Assembly: GCA_963735495.1 (NCBI GenBank)
Contig: CAVTLG010000002.1
Span: forward strand, 434,001-498,000
Direction: 5' to 3'
Length of the DNA: 64,000 nt
Origin: CAVTLG01 sp963735495
Lineage (GTDB): Bacteria; Chloroflexota; Ktedonobacteria; Ktedonobacterales; Ktedonobacteraceae
In this document: positions 35,146 through 44,280 of the stretch, piece after piece
How positions within the stretch are numbered: position 1 is the first letter of the stretch
Layout of the letters: each line of letters starts with the position of its first letter
The notes under the pieces: generated by a model
The model's input: the letters and a program-made list of their open reading frames with translations, nothing else
Told to the model about the DNA's origin: nothing
Database searches by the model: none
Translations under genes and position numbers: made by a program

Positions 35146-37362
35146 CTATGGTGTCAAATTCGCACGTAAGCGCATGACCTCTTGCTCTGCTTCGCGAGCC
35201 TCCCTACGGCGGTGCAATTTCTTCAGCGCCTCCGCTTTGCGCTGCCAGTTATCTGGATCGTTGGGATCGGCGTGAATCGCCTTTTCAGCAGCCAGTAGCG
35301 CCTCGTCGTAGCGTTGTAGCTGCTTGAGGACCAGCGACTGGTTGTGCAGGGCTGAGACCATATTGGGATTGAGACGCGTAGCCTGCTTATATGCTTCAAG
35401 GGCCAGATCATAGTCACCCAGGTGGTAGAGTGCGTTGCCTTTGCCGTTCCAGGCAGCCGACACGTTTGGATTGATTTTTAGTGCCTGGTTGTAGGCGTCG
35501 AGGGCCTGGCCATAGCGTTCTAGTTGACAGAGTGCGCTAGCCTTGCCATTCCAGGCTGGCGTATAGCGTGGGTCAAGTCTCAATGCTTCATCATATGAGT
35601 CAAGCGCCTTAGCATAGCGATTCATATCGGTCAGCACAATGGCCCGGTGTTCCCATGCCTTCACAAAGCGCGGGTCATAACTAAGCGCCCGATCATAAGC
35701 ATCTAATGCGCCCAGCAAGTTGTTCTGCTGCACGAGTATTTCACCGATACCGAACCACGCAGGCGCATATTTGTTGTGACGACTCAGCGCTTCCTGATAG
35801 GCGCTCATGGCTTCTTTGAAGCGTTTCATCTCGCTCAGCACCATGCCTTTGCCATTCCAGTAGACGACTGCGTTACGGTCTAACTTCAATGCTTCGTCGA
35901 AGGCACGCAGGGCTTCCGAGTAGCGCTTTAATTGCCGCAATACCAGGCCCTTATTGCCCCAGGTCTGGACCTGGTATGGATCAAAGTGGAGTGCGAACTC
36001 AAAGGCCGCTAATGCTTGCTTCGGCTGTCCCAGTGCATTCAAGACTGCGCCTTTGCCATTCCACGCGTTGGCATTATCTTTTTCCAGACTGATCGCACGC
36101 TCAAATGCGTCAAGGGCTTCCTGGTTACGGCGCAGAATGCTGAGCGCTGTGCCTTTACCCGTAAGGGAAGTAACCAGGTTAGGATCTAGCTTTAATGCAT
36201 GTTCAAACGAGGCCAGAGCGTCTCTATGTTGTCCGTTAAGCGCCTGGGCCAGACCACGACCCTGCCAGGCGAGCGAGTTCTGATCATCGCTCTGTAGTGC
36301 GCGATCATAAGATGTGATGGCATCCTTGAGTCGTCGATCTGTGTAAAGTCGGTACGCTTCTTGTAAATGTGGATTGCCGGCGGCTCGTTTCGGTACGGGT
36401 ATGCTGCTCGTGGTTGGTGTGAGTGGCAACGTGCCGCTGATGCGCTGTTGTTCTACATGACGCAGTACCAGGGCAACGTCCTGGACGCTGGCTGGTCGCT
36501 GTATCGTGTTCATCTCTAACATATGTTGGAGCAACTGCTCTAATTCTTGCGGGACAACGGGATTTAATTGCGACGCTGGCCGGAAGAAGAATGGCTGCTC
36601 GCTGGGATCAACTCCGGTGAGCAGACAGTGCAGTAAGGCCCCCAGACTGTAGATATCGGAGCGCGGAGTACTTTGTGCCTTCCCATATTGTTCGGGGGCT
36701 GCATAACCAGGTGAACCGAGTGCGACGGTATCGTGCGATTGACCAGGCTTGAAGACGCGGGCGATGCCAAAGTCTATCAGGTAGATGTGTCCACTTTCAC
36801 TGATCATGACATTCGAAGGTTTGAGATCCCGGAAGATGATCGGTGGTTGATGACCATGCAGATAGCTCAGCACGTCGCAGAGCTGTTTGCCCCAATCGAG
36901 CACCTGGTCCAGGGACAAGGGATCTCCTCCCGCCTTCTCCAGATAATCTTCCAGCGTCTGTCCTTCGATGAAATCCATCACGAGGTAGGAGCGTTCGCCC
37001 TCTGTGAAGTGATCATAGATGCGCGGTAAATTTGGGTGGAGCATATCCGCGAGGAGATGTGACTCCCGCTCAAATGCAGCTTCCGCTTCCTGTATCTGGC
37101 TAGCTGAGAGGCCAGTCCGGCTCATTTCTTTAATGGCGATTGGACGATTATTGAAGCGCGTATCGCTGGCTTTATAGACAGCACCCATCCCCCCCTGACC
37201 AATGCGCGTCTCCAATTGATAACGCCCACTGAGCAGGGTTTGCTCGGGCAACGTACCCGTTATATGTGTAAATGGCAGTGGTGCAGCGCAATACTGACAG
37301 AAGCGTGCCGTCGTTGTATTGGCTGCTCCACAATTCTCACAGAACTGCTCCTGCGTTGTCAT
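35146..37362 (-). CDS. zinc-ribbon Ser/Thr protein kinase with TPR array
   Basis: A 738-residue cytoplasmic kinase. A zinc ribbon (C8, C11, C22, C25) precedes a Hanks-type kinase domain (about 47-305) with Gly loop IGQGGMGAVYKA, Lys78 in AIKEM, catalytic loop FRDLKPSN (Asp179; Phe replaces the usual His) and DFGIA (Asp197). From about 335 to the end there are 11-12 TPRs (repeats of the YWNGKGMVLSEMKRFKEAMS kind). No membrane helix links them. Probably the TPRs recruit substrates. It stands alone near rsmA. Confidence 0.93.
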   Translation of the reverse strand: MTTQEQFCENCGAANTTTARFCQYCAAPLPFTHITGTLPEQTLLSGRYQLETRIGQGGMGAVYKASDTRFNNRPIAIKEMSRTGLSASQIQEAEAAFERESHLLADMLHPNLPRIYDHFTEGERSYLVMDFIEGQTLEDYLEKAGGDPLSLDQVLDWGKQLCDVLSYLHGHQPPIIFRDLKPSNVMISESGHIYLIDFGIARVFKPGQSHDTVALGSPGYAAPEQYGKAQSTPRSDIYSLGALLHCLLTGVDPSEQPFFFRPASQLNPVVPQELEQLLQHMLEMNTIQRPASVQDVALVLRHVEQQRISGTLPLTPTTSSIPVPKRAAGNPHLQEAYRLYTDRRLKDAITSYDRALQSDDQNSLAWQGRGLAQALNGQHRDALASFEHALKLDPNLVTSLTGKGTALSILRRNQEALDAFERAISLEKDNANAWNGKGAVLNALGQPKQALAAFEFALHFDPYQVQTWGNKGLVLRQLKRYSEALRAFDEALKLDRNAVVYWNGKGMVLSEMKRFKEAMSAYQEALSRHNKYAPAWFGIGEILVQQNNLLGALDAYDRALSYDPRFVKAWEHRAIVLTDMNRYAKALDSYDEALRLDPRYTPAWNGKASALCQLERYGQALDAYNQALKINPNVSAAWNGKGNALYHLGDYDLALEAYKQATRLNPNMVSALHNQSLVLKQLQRYDEALLAAEKAIHADPNDPDNWQRKAEALKKLHRRREAREAEQEVMRLRANLTP

Positions 37363-37458
37363 CGATCTTACATTTCCTTACATTCAGATGTGTATGCTGT
37401 ATGAGCTACAATAGTGGCATTATCACATCTGTATGAATATTTCTCGTTTCCGGTTTCG

Positions 37459-37604
37459 TACCCATATACATTCAGAAACGCCACTCTCGTCCCTCTTGGA
37501 CTGTCAGAAACGAAGCTATCGCTTCTAGCCTTCGGCTCATCTGACAGAGAGGAGGTTGCTAGAAATATGCGGCCGCATATTTCTCATCTGAATGCAAGGC
37601 AATA
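37459..37604 (+). repeat. nested palindromic repeat, copy B (146 bp)
   Basis: Left end TACCCATATACATTCAGAAA, right end CATCTGAATGCAAGGC. Inside, CTGTCAGAAACG and CATCTGACAG form a second palindrome flanked by CCCTCT and AGAGG. Lies between the kinase gene start and the rsmA stop. Confidence 0.85.
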
Positions 37605-37659
37605 TCAGTTTGAGAATACTTCACTTATCATAGCACATCCTGGCATGTGCTGCGTTTCT

Positions 37660-38529
37660 TTACGTTGGGTGCCTGGCCGTGTCTACAATGCGCCAGAGAC
37701 GGAGCCACTCCTCTATACTGAGCGTCTCTGCCCGGCGACTGGCGTCGATCTGCGCGGCGGCAAGCCAGGAGCGTATATCCTCGTTCTTCTGGTGCAGACC
37801 GTGCGTGAGCGAGTTGTGCACTTGCTTACGCTTCTCAGAGAAACCCGCCTGCACGACGCGAAAGAAACCGTCCCGCTCTGCCGGTAAAAGTGGTGCCTGT
37901 GCATTCACATCCACACACAATATCGCAGAATCGACCTTCGGCGCAGGATAAAAAGCTCGCGCTGGCACACGCGCAACGATGCGTGGTTGTCCATAAAATT
38001 GCACACTTATAGCAAGCAAGCTAAGATCGCCAGGATCAGCAATGATGCGTTGCGCCACCTCCTGTTGGACCATTACTACCAGCAAACGAGGTGGATTTGC
38101 ACTCTCCAAGAAATGCCGAAAGGTGGGCGCAGTAATATAATAAGGCAGGTTGGCAACTAGCTTATATGGTTGTTGGCCGAATACTTCGACTGGATTGAGA
38201 AAGAGGAGGTTGCGCGCCACCAATTCTACATTTGCGTACATGCCGGTTGTTTGTGCCAGCAGTGCGAGCATATCTCGTTCTAGTTCAACTGCGACAACAC
38301 GACGAGCGTACTGCGCTAACTCGCGCGTCAGAACGCCGGTTCCTGCGCCCACTTCCAGAATAGTGTCATTTGGGTTTATCTCTGCTGCCGCGACGATTTG
38401 CTGCAATACCGACCGATCAATGAGAAAATTTTGTCCGAAGGACTTATTCGGGCGCATATTGTGTGCGGCAAGTAAACCTCGTAGCTCACGGATGTTCGTT
38501 AGATCTATATCATCGTAAACACTTGTCAT
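37660..38529 (-). CDS. rsmA: 16S rRNA (adenine1518/1519-N6)-dimethyltransferase
   Basis: A 289-residue KsgA/RsmA enzyme that dimethylates two adenines near the 3' end of 16S rRNA. Motifs: KSFGQNFLIDRSVLQQIV, the SAM site ILEVGAGTGVLTREL, and catalytic NLPYYITAPTFRHFL. The C-terminal domain has FSEKRKQVHNSL. Length is normal. A 58-bp-type repeat lies just upstream at 38557. Confidence 0.96.
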   Translation of the reverse strand: MTSVYDDIDLTNIRELRGLLAAHNMRPNKSFGQNFLIDRSVLQQIVAAAEINPNDTILEVGAGTGVLTRELAQYARRVVAVELERDMLALLAQTTGMYANVELVARNLLFLNPVEVFGQQPYKLVANLPYYITAPTFRHFLESANPPRLLVVMVQQEVAQRIIADPGDLSLLAISVQFYGQPRIVARVPARAFYPAPKVDSAILCVDVNAQAPLLPAERDGFFRVVQAGFSEKRKQVHNSLTHGLHQKNEDIRSWLAAAQIDASRRAETLSIEEWLRLWRIVDTARHPT

Positions 38530-38556
38530 ATGCTATTTTTGTTATGACCTCTCTAT

Positions 38557-38614
38557 GATAGTGTTTGGAACGCGCACACTTTTCATCAGGAGTGAACTGA
38601 AACTAAACACTATC
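38557..38614 (+). repeat. 58-bp-type hairpin repeat, copy 2
   Basis: The cleanest copy: GATAGTGTTTGG at the left and AAACACTATC at the right, with interior ACGCGCACAC and GTGAACTGAAAC. Located upstream of rsmA. Confidence 0.85.
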
Positions 38615-38642
38615 AATCACACTTTGTTCTGCTCTGCCCCGT

Positions 38643-39206
38643 TCATCTCCACCACGACACGTTACCTGCTCCGCGCTGTCTGCGTCTGCCAACGCCCAAA
38701 AATATCAATACGCGCAGCACTATATAAGTGACAACCAGCGCAAGGACAATGAGTAGAGGCAACAAGATTATTATAGCTACTATACTGACCAGAAAGATAG
38801 CCACTTGTAGCAAAAATGCTATGATGGCGAGCACGAGTATCACTTTTATGATACTGCGCATGTATCTACGCGGTCCTGCCCGACGTGATGTTTGTGGTTG
38901 TGTTCTATATTGAGTATAAGGGCGATAGTGTGTTTCGAATGCGTCCCCATCGGGACTGAAATGCCGCCCAGGCAATTTGCGCCTGGATTGAGACCCCGTT
39001 GTTTTGTTAGCGGGCGTCACATTGTCCTGAGCGTGATAACTATAAGGAGGCTCTGGCTCACTGTAAGCCGATGGATGCTCGCTTTTAGGCATGGCACGAG
39101 CGCGCGACTTCGTAGACCTGCTATGAGATTGAGTCGAGCTCGTATCATGGTCCTGGTATTGTGCGCTTTTATCCTGTGACTGCGGCATAAATTCCTGCTG
39201 GCTCAT
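38643..39206 (-). CDS. disordered protein with C-terminal membrane hairpin
   Basis: 187 residues. The first about 115 are Ser/Gln/Arg/Pro-rich and look disordered; then two long hydrophobic segments (KVILVLAIIAFLLQVAIFLV and IIILLPLLIVLALVVTYIVL) and an Arg-rich tail. GGAGAGC precedes the ATG. No family recognised. It is divergent from the PBP gene at 39393, so an envelope role is possible but unproven. Confidence 0.65.
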   Translation of the reverse strand: MSQQEFMPQSQDKSAQYQDHDTSSTQSHSRSTKSRARAMPKSEHPSAYSEPEPPYSYHAQDNVTPANKTTGSQSRRKLPGRHFSPDGDAFETHYRPYTQYRTQPQTSRRAGPRRYMRSIIKVILVLAIIAFLLQVAIFLVSIVAIIILLPLLIVLALVVTYIVLRVLIFLGVGRRRQRGAGNVSWWR

Positions 39207-39392
39207 GGTTTGCTCTCCTTATACGCGCGGAACCATCAATTAGAATCTACGTGTTGTTAATGCTAAGGGTTGCACCCCTTGCAGGTGCTCTGAGAGAAAC
39301 AATGCTAGCTAGTTGTACGTTATAGAAAGGGCTGGCCGCTGTAAGTGGAGTGTGTGCTTTTTCTTTTAAGGAGCTGTTAGGAAGGACGCAGC

Positions 39393-41918
39393 ATGTCAAC
39401 ATACGAACCTGGTAATGGTCAGGATAAAGATGCTCAAACGGAAGAGCATCGTAATCATGGACAGGATCAGATAAATAAGCAAAATCGGGATCAGGCGTCA
39501 GCTATTCCTAATGGAGCGAGAAATAGTTTTAATGGATATAATACTTCCATTACCGTAAATACCGATAAAGTGCCTGGCTTGCTTTCTTCGTCAACGGGGC
39601 GCAATATCGCAGTACAAGATGATATTGCCAGCCGCCGTGCACGGGTGAATCGGATTCTTCTGCGCAAGCGTCGCCACCATCGCGTGGGCGGTTACGTTGG
39701 TAAGCGTCTTATGGCCGCTGGGGCGGTTTTATTTCTGGCCTTTATGCTCTTTGCCGCCAGCAGCGTCGGTGGTTCTTATGCCTACTATCAGGCTCAGTTG
39801 CCCTTTCTCAAGGACATCGCGCGACATTCGCTGTTCCAAACGACGCATATTTATGATCGCAATGGCAAACTGCTGTATGCGCTTTACAATAATAAGCAGG
39901 CTGGGAGCGGTCGACGTACCTATATCGGGTACAATGAAATCTCGCCGCTGCTCGTGAATGCTACGATAGCAGCAGAGGACCACACGTTCTGGACAAATAG
40001 TGGCGTTGATTATCTAGGTATTGTACGTGCGGCTCTCTCCGATGCTCAAAGTCGGGGTGTTGTTGAGGGTGGTAGCACCATCACCCAGCAATTGATTAAA
40101 AAGCAGTTTTTCGATGGTCAACCACGTACGGTCGCGCTCAAAGGTGAGGAAGCGCTGCTGGCCACAGGTTTGACTCAGCAATATCCCAAATGGGAAATCA
40201 TGGAGATGTATCTCAACACCGTTTTCTATGGCAGCAATGACTACGGCGCTGAAGCTGCGGCGCAAGATTATTTTGGCTTGCAGCCACAGTGCGTACATAT
40301 AAAACAGTGCGAGCCAGCGATAGCGCAGTTGGACCTGGCTCAATCCTCGTTGCTGGCAGGTCTGCCACAAAGTCCTACGAACTATAATCCCATTGTGTAC
40401 AAGAGCAGTGCTCTGCAACGGCAAAAGGTCGTTCTGGATGCAATGATCGGCCTGAATATGATCACCAATGAGCAAGCGTTCGCCGCTGAACGCGAAATGG
40501 CGAACTACGCATTTGTATCGCATAGCGCGCAACAGCCAGAGCTTGCGCCTCACTTTGTGAACTACGTTATTGATACGTTGACGCAGATCCTGGGGGCGCA
40601 AAATCTCTACGCTGGTGGCTACAGCGTCTATACCACGCTGGACTATAGTCTGGAGCAAAAGGTCGAGCAGAGTGTCTACAATCACATCTACCAACCACAA
40701 GCAGATAATTATCTGGGATACTATGGTCCATTGGATCAGACGAATAATGTCAATAATGCAGCCGCTGTCGTCATGAGTCCGAAAACAGGTGAAATTCTTG
40801 CTATGGATGGAAGTGCTAACTACAATATAGACACTCCCGGTTTACAGGGGCAGGATAATGTGGCGACATCCTCAAATCGGCAGCCTGGTTCTTCCTTCAA
40901 GCCTATTGTCTACGCGACAGCTTTTGAGATGGGTTGGTATCCCGCCATGGTCATCCCTGATCACGCGACCTATTTTCCTTATCCGACCGGTGGAGAGCCT
41001 TATTATGCCCCACAAAACTACGACCGACAATATCATACAGGTTTTCCCATGACCGTGCGTGAGGCGATAGGCAACTCCTACAATATCCCGGCTGTGAATG
41101 CGATGGAATTTGCGGGCCATGCTAATGTGCAGAACACAGCCGCGCGCCTGGGTCTGACGGAGATAGCGAACCTGCCAACTGACCAGGTTGTAGCTTCTGC
41201 GGCACTGGGGGCAATTCCGGTTTCGCTCTTGCATCTGACCGGAGCGTATGCTACATTTGCTAATCAGGGTGTACGCATGCCAACTACTGCGATCTTGCAG
41301 ATTGACGACAATGAAGGAAAAACAATCTATACTTACAATCCTGCTCAAGTCAATGGAGTACAGGCTATACGTCCAGATGTCGCTTTTTTGATGAGTAGTA
41401 TCTTATCTGATAAAATGGCTCGTTATCACGAGTTTAGTCCGGGCAATCCGCTCGAACTGCCTTTCCCGGCAGCCGCCAAAACGGGTACATCGGAGAATTT
41501 CCGTGATAACTGGACACTTGGTTATACGCCAAATCTGGCTGTCGGTGTCTGGGCTGGTAATAGCGATAATTCGGCTATGAACAATAGTATTGGTATCACT
41601 GGCGCTGGACCTATCTGGAAGGATATCATGTCATTTGCTACGCAGGGCTATCAATTTCCGCCAGATACTTTTATCAAACCTGCCGATGTGCAACAGGGTA
41701 CTGTCTCTGCGTTGACTGGTCTGGCCCCTGTAAGAGGTCTGCCGACAACAACTGACTGGTTCATTAAGGGTACGTTGCCCACTATTGCTGGCGTCTATTT
41801 TTATGCACCGATCATGCCGACGCCAACAATGCCAACAATGCCAATGCCAACAGTGATGCCGCCGACAGCAATGCCGCCGACAGTGATGCCGACGCCGACG
41901 AATAACCGGAGGCCATAA
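39393..41918 (+). CDS. class A penicillin-binding protein
   Basis: An 841-residue bifunctional peptidoglycan synthase. A cytoplasmic polar N terminus (1-100), one membrane helix (about 105-127), a GT51 glycosyltransferase domain with catalytic Glu195 in TIAAEDHTFW and GGSTITQQLIKK, then a transpeptidase domain with S500-S-F-K503, S562-Y-N564 and K696-T-G. The C terminus has tandem Pro-Thr-Met repeats (ending MPTPTNNRRP). GGAAGGAC precedes the ATG. Which PBP type it is cannot be told. Confidence 0.95.
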   Translation: MSTYEPGNGQDKDAQTEEHRNHGQDQINKQNRDQASAIPNGARNSFNGYNTSITVNTDKVPGLLSSSTGRNIAVQDDIASRRARVNRILLRKRRHHRVGGYVGKRLMAAGAVLFLAFMLFAASSVGGSYAYYQAQLPFLKDIARHSLFQTTHIYDRNGKLLYALYNNKQAGSGRRTYIGYNEISPLLVNATIAAEDHTFWTNSGVDYLGIVRAALSDAQSRGVVEGGSTITQQLIKKQFFDGQPRTVALKGEEALLATGLTQQYPKWEIMEMYLNTVFYGSNDYGAEAAAQDYFGLQPQCVHIKQCEPAIAQLDLAQSSLLAGLPQSPTNYNPIVYKSSALQRQKVVLDAMIGLNMITNEQAFAAEREMANYAFVSHSAQQPELAPHFVNYVIDTLTQILGAQNLYAGGYSVYTTLDYSLEQKVEQSVYNHIYQPQADNYLGYYGPLDQTNNVNNAAAVVMSPKTGEILAMDGSANYNIDTPGLQGQDNVATSSNRQPGSSFKPIVYATAFEMGWYPAMVIPDHATYFPYPTGGEPYYAPQNYDRQYHTGFPMTVREAIGNSYNIPAVNAMEFAGHANVQNTAARLGLTEIANLPTDQVVASAALGAIPVSLLHLTGAYATFANQGVRMPTTAILQIDDNEGKTIYTYNPAQVNGVQAIRPDVAFLMSSILSDKMARYHEFSPGNPLELPFPAAAKTGTSENFRDNWTLGYTPNLAVGVWAGNSDNSAMNNSIGITGAGPIWKDIMSFATQGYQFPPDTFIKPADVQQGTVSALTGLAPVRGLPTTTDWFIKGTLPTIAGVYFYAPIMPTPTMPTMPMPTVMPPTAMPPTVMPTPTNNRRP

Positions 41919-42254
41919 CCCCGGTGGAGATCTTATAAAAGAGCATGCTTGTGGAGATTTTGCTGCTCTATGGCATGCCATTCAGTGGCGTGAGTGACCC
42001 CGTCTGCCCAGCCATCCAGCTTCGCCCACAAAGGGAAACCTCGCAAAGCTCAACGATGGCGGGGTTACTAGCTGCAAGTGAGCAGCGTTCGCCACTGCTT
42101 TTTACCGCATCAGCATAAAATAAAGAGGAGCAGGAAAACGCCGAGCAGACGTTTGGTGATGGAGGGTTTTGCCCGTTGACACGTGCTGAACGACGGGTTA
42201 TCTGGCTCAATGCATACGATGAGCAGGATATTGTGAAACAGAAAGGGAGTCGCT
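41919..42254. other. 336-bp spacer with candidate promoter
   Basis: Between the PBP and DUF929 genes. On the plus strand TTGACA (42176-42181), 17 bp and TATCTG (42199-42204) form a candidate promoter about 50 bp before the next gene. The rest has a short inverted repeat AACCTCGC/GCGGGGTT and no supported gene. Confidence 0.45.
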
Positions 42255-43271
42255 ATGGCGAAGAAGAAACAACGTAATACGTCTGCATCGACCACACAGG
42301 CGCGTGTGTCGGCGCAAGCGGAGCGTCAGCAACGTCTAAATGCTGAGCGTACAACTAGTACAACTACTACGCGATCCAGTCAGCGGACGCGTCGGAGCGT
42401 CGTGCGTCGTAATACTGCCTGGTGGTGGGTTGGCGGTATTGTATTGGCCTGTGTGGTGGTGGTGATCGCTTTCGTAGTAATCGCCAACAACCAGAAGCCC
42501 TCTGGCGTTGTCAGTACAACTACCAGTAGCAGTATTTTGCAAGCTGTAACCACTGTTAGCCCCAGTGTGTCCAGAACAGTGGGTACAGGTGGGTTGCAAA
42601 GTAAGATCGTGACGCCCATTACTAAGCAGCCGGCGCTGAACGGACCAAATGGCAAGCCGCAGTTCTTTTATTATGGTGCTGAATGGTGCCCATATTGTGC
42701 CGCCACTCGCTGGTCAGTCGTTGTCGCCTTGAGTCGCTTCGGTACTTTCACCAAGTTACCAGAAACGCTTTCTAGCAGCTCGGATGTCTATCCTAATACG
42801 GCTACATTCTCCTTCGATGGCAGCGCATACACCAGCTCTTTTATCGATTTCGTGCCGTTGGAGGCGCAAGATCGTACTCATAATACGTTGCAAACGCCGA
42901 CAGCCGCTGAACAGCAGTTGTTGAAGACATTCAATGTGTCATCTTATCCGTTTATCGATATTGCGAATAAATATCGGATAAACTCATCCTACGATCCGTC
43001 TGTACTGGCTGGTCTCTCGCAGGCACAGATTGCTAGTAAACTCTCGAATCCTAATGATACCGTGACACAAAATATAGTCGGTGAAGCGAACTATCTGACC
43101 GCCGCTATCTGTGCCACCACGCAGAACCAGCCGGCCAATGTTTGCAGTGCGGAACCTATTCCGACCATTATGCAGTCGCTCACGCTGGACCAGCATAATT
43201 CACTGCCCATCAATAATCAGGCGGATATCATGCAGAATCAACTTGTATTTGTGGACAGGAGGCGGGTTTAG
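42255..43271 (+). CDS. DUF929 thioredoxin-like membrane-anchored protein
   Basis: 338 residues: a basic Ser/Thr-rich N terminus, one membrane helix (WWWVGGIVLACVVVVIAFVV), then an extracytoplasmic domain with the redox motif GAEWCPYCAATRWSVVVAL and NVSSYPFIDIANKY, both typical of DUF929, a thioredoxin-related family. A second Cys pair (AAICATT, NVCSAEP) near the C terminus may form a disulfide. AAGGGAG precedes the ATG. Probable role: disulfide or thiol chemistry outside the membrane (inferred). Confidence 0.8.
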   Translation: MAKKKQRNTSASTTQARVSAQAERQQRLNAERTTSTTTTRSSQRTRRSVVRRNTAWWWVGGIVLACVVVVIAFVVIANNQKPSGVVSTTTSSSILQAVTTVSPSVSRTVGTGGLQSKIVTPITKQPALNGPNGKPQFFYYGAEWCPYCAATRWSVVVALSRFGTFTKLPETLSSSSDVYPNTATFSFDGSAYTSSFIDFVPLEAQDRTHNTLQTPTAAEQQLLKTFNVSSYPFIDIANKYRINSSYDPSVLAGLSQAQIASKLSNPNDTVTQNIVGEANYLTAAICATTQNQPANVCSAEPIPTIMQSLTLDQHNSLPINNQADIMQNQLVFVDRRRV

Positions 43272-43295
43272 CTCAGGTCTGCAGGCAGAGATGAT

Positions 43296-43419
43296 CGCGT
43301 AGGGGCAATCCCTTGCGGTTGTCCACGGTGGGCCGCCGCCAGGGTCGCCAAGACCTTTTTTCTGTGCTTCACGCAGGAGACCAGCCGCGAAAAAGGTCTT
43401 GGCTCGGCCCCTACGCGCG
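43296..43419 (+). repeat. repeat of the CGCGTAGGGGC family, full copy (124 bp)
   Basis: Terminal inverted repeats CGCGTAGGGGC and GCCCCTACGCGCG; inside, AAGACCTTTTT (43350-43360) pairs with AAAAAGGTCTT (43390-43400). Related sequences at 34341-34463, 35059-35085 and 16620-16650. Confidence 0.7.
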
Positions 43420-43465
43420 TTTCCGAGGTACCTGAGTAGTTATGCAAAAAAGACTTTTTTGCAAT

Positions 43466-43501
43466 AATAAGAGCTGCATCGGTGCCGATGCAGCTCTTAT
43501 T
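43466..43501 (+). terminator. terminator after the DUF929 gene
   Basis: A 17-bp perfect stem (43466-43482 with 43485-43501) around TG, rich in GC near the loop, ending in CTTATTGTATT. It lies just before the next promoter. Confidence 0.75.
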
Positions 43502-43504
43502 GTA

Positions 43505-43533
43505 TTGACTGTATGCAAAAAGGCTGCTATAAT
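43505..43533 (+). promoter_or_regulatory. promoter of the ArsR-MFS pair
   Basis: TTGACT (43505-43510), 17 bp, TATAAT (43528-43533): near-perfect consensus, predicting a start near 43540. Confidence 0.85.
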
Positions 43534-43536
43534 ATT

Positions 43537-43575
43537 CTTACGTACGGGAAATACCGAACGTTCTGAATACGTAAG
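43537..43575 (+). promoter_or_regulatory. candidate operator of the ArsR-type regulator
   Basis: CTTACGTA (43537-43544) and TACGTAAG (43568-43575) form a perfect inverted repeat spanning the predicted transcription start; a further CGTACG lies at 43591. Binding here would block RNA polymerase, which fits autoregulation by the downstream regulator. Confidence 0.5.
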
Positions 43576-43611
43576 CTGAACGATGAAAAACGTACGCAAG
43601 AATGGAGCGCA

Positions 43612-44262
43612 ATGACAATACTACCAGTTCCAGGTGCCGAGACCGTGTTGCCTGGTGATATCCCTGTAGTTCTACCTGAGTTACCTGCCACGCTGGTCGT
43701 CAATACAGCGCAACAATTTAAAGCGGTAGGCGACTCCACACGCACGCGCATTCTCGACATCATTAAGCACGAACCGGCTACAGCCAGCCAGATTGGCGAT
43801 AGGCTAAAGATTCCCCCGGGCACCATTGGTCATCATTTGCAGGTTCTCGAAGCGGCTGGATTGGCCCAGGTCGTCGCGCGCCGTCTTGTCCACGGCATTG
43901 TGGCCAGGTACTATGCACGTACGGCGCGTCTTTTCCTGTTTGACTTTCCGCCGGAGGTCGATCCTGGAACGGAGAAGTCGCTTAACTTTTTGACGGAGGC
44001 GCGTGCCCAGTTTATGGATACGCTGGTTGCTGGAACCGATGACACGCTCTGTAAGACAGGCTTCCCGCATACTCGACTCTCGCGGGAACGCGCTGAAGAC
44101 TTTGCCAGACGTTTGCATGATCTGGTCTATGAGTTCGCCACAACGACCCCTGATGCTGACGGTCAGGTCTATGCGCTCAGTACGGCGTTCTTTTTGGCAC
44201 CCCCTTATCTGCAACGGAATACTTCATCTGACGTGATCACTCCTCCTACCGAGGAAGAGTGA
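43612..44262 (+). CDS. ArsR-type helix-turn-helix regulator
   Basis: A 216-residue regulator. The winged-helix region FKAVGDSTRTRILDIIKH, ATASQIGDRLKIPPGTIGHHLQ and VLEAAGLAQVVARRLVHG matches the ArsR/HTH_20 group. A C-terminal about 110 residues form a longer ligand-binding part than in plain ArsR proteins. TGGAGCGC precedes the ATG. It is 18 bp from the exporter gene, so it most likely controls it. Confidence 0.85.
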   Translation: MTILPVPGAETVLPGDIPVVLPELPATLVVNTAQQFKAVGDSTRTRILDIIKHEPATASQIGDRLKIPPGTIGHHLQVLEAAGLAQVVARRLVHGIVARYYARTARLFLFDFPPEVDPGTEKSLNFLTEARAQFMDTLVAGTDDTLCKTGFPHTRLSRERAEDFARRLHDLVYEFATTTPDADGQVYALSTAFFLAPPYLQRNTSSDVITPPTEEE

Positions 44263-44280
44263 ATTGTACAGGAGGTTTTT

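Noticed and set aside
40014..40700. 228-codon minus-strand ORF inside the PBP gene
   Set aside because: Antisense of a conserved glycosyltransferase/transpeptidase gene.
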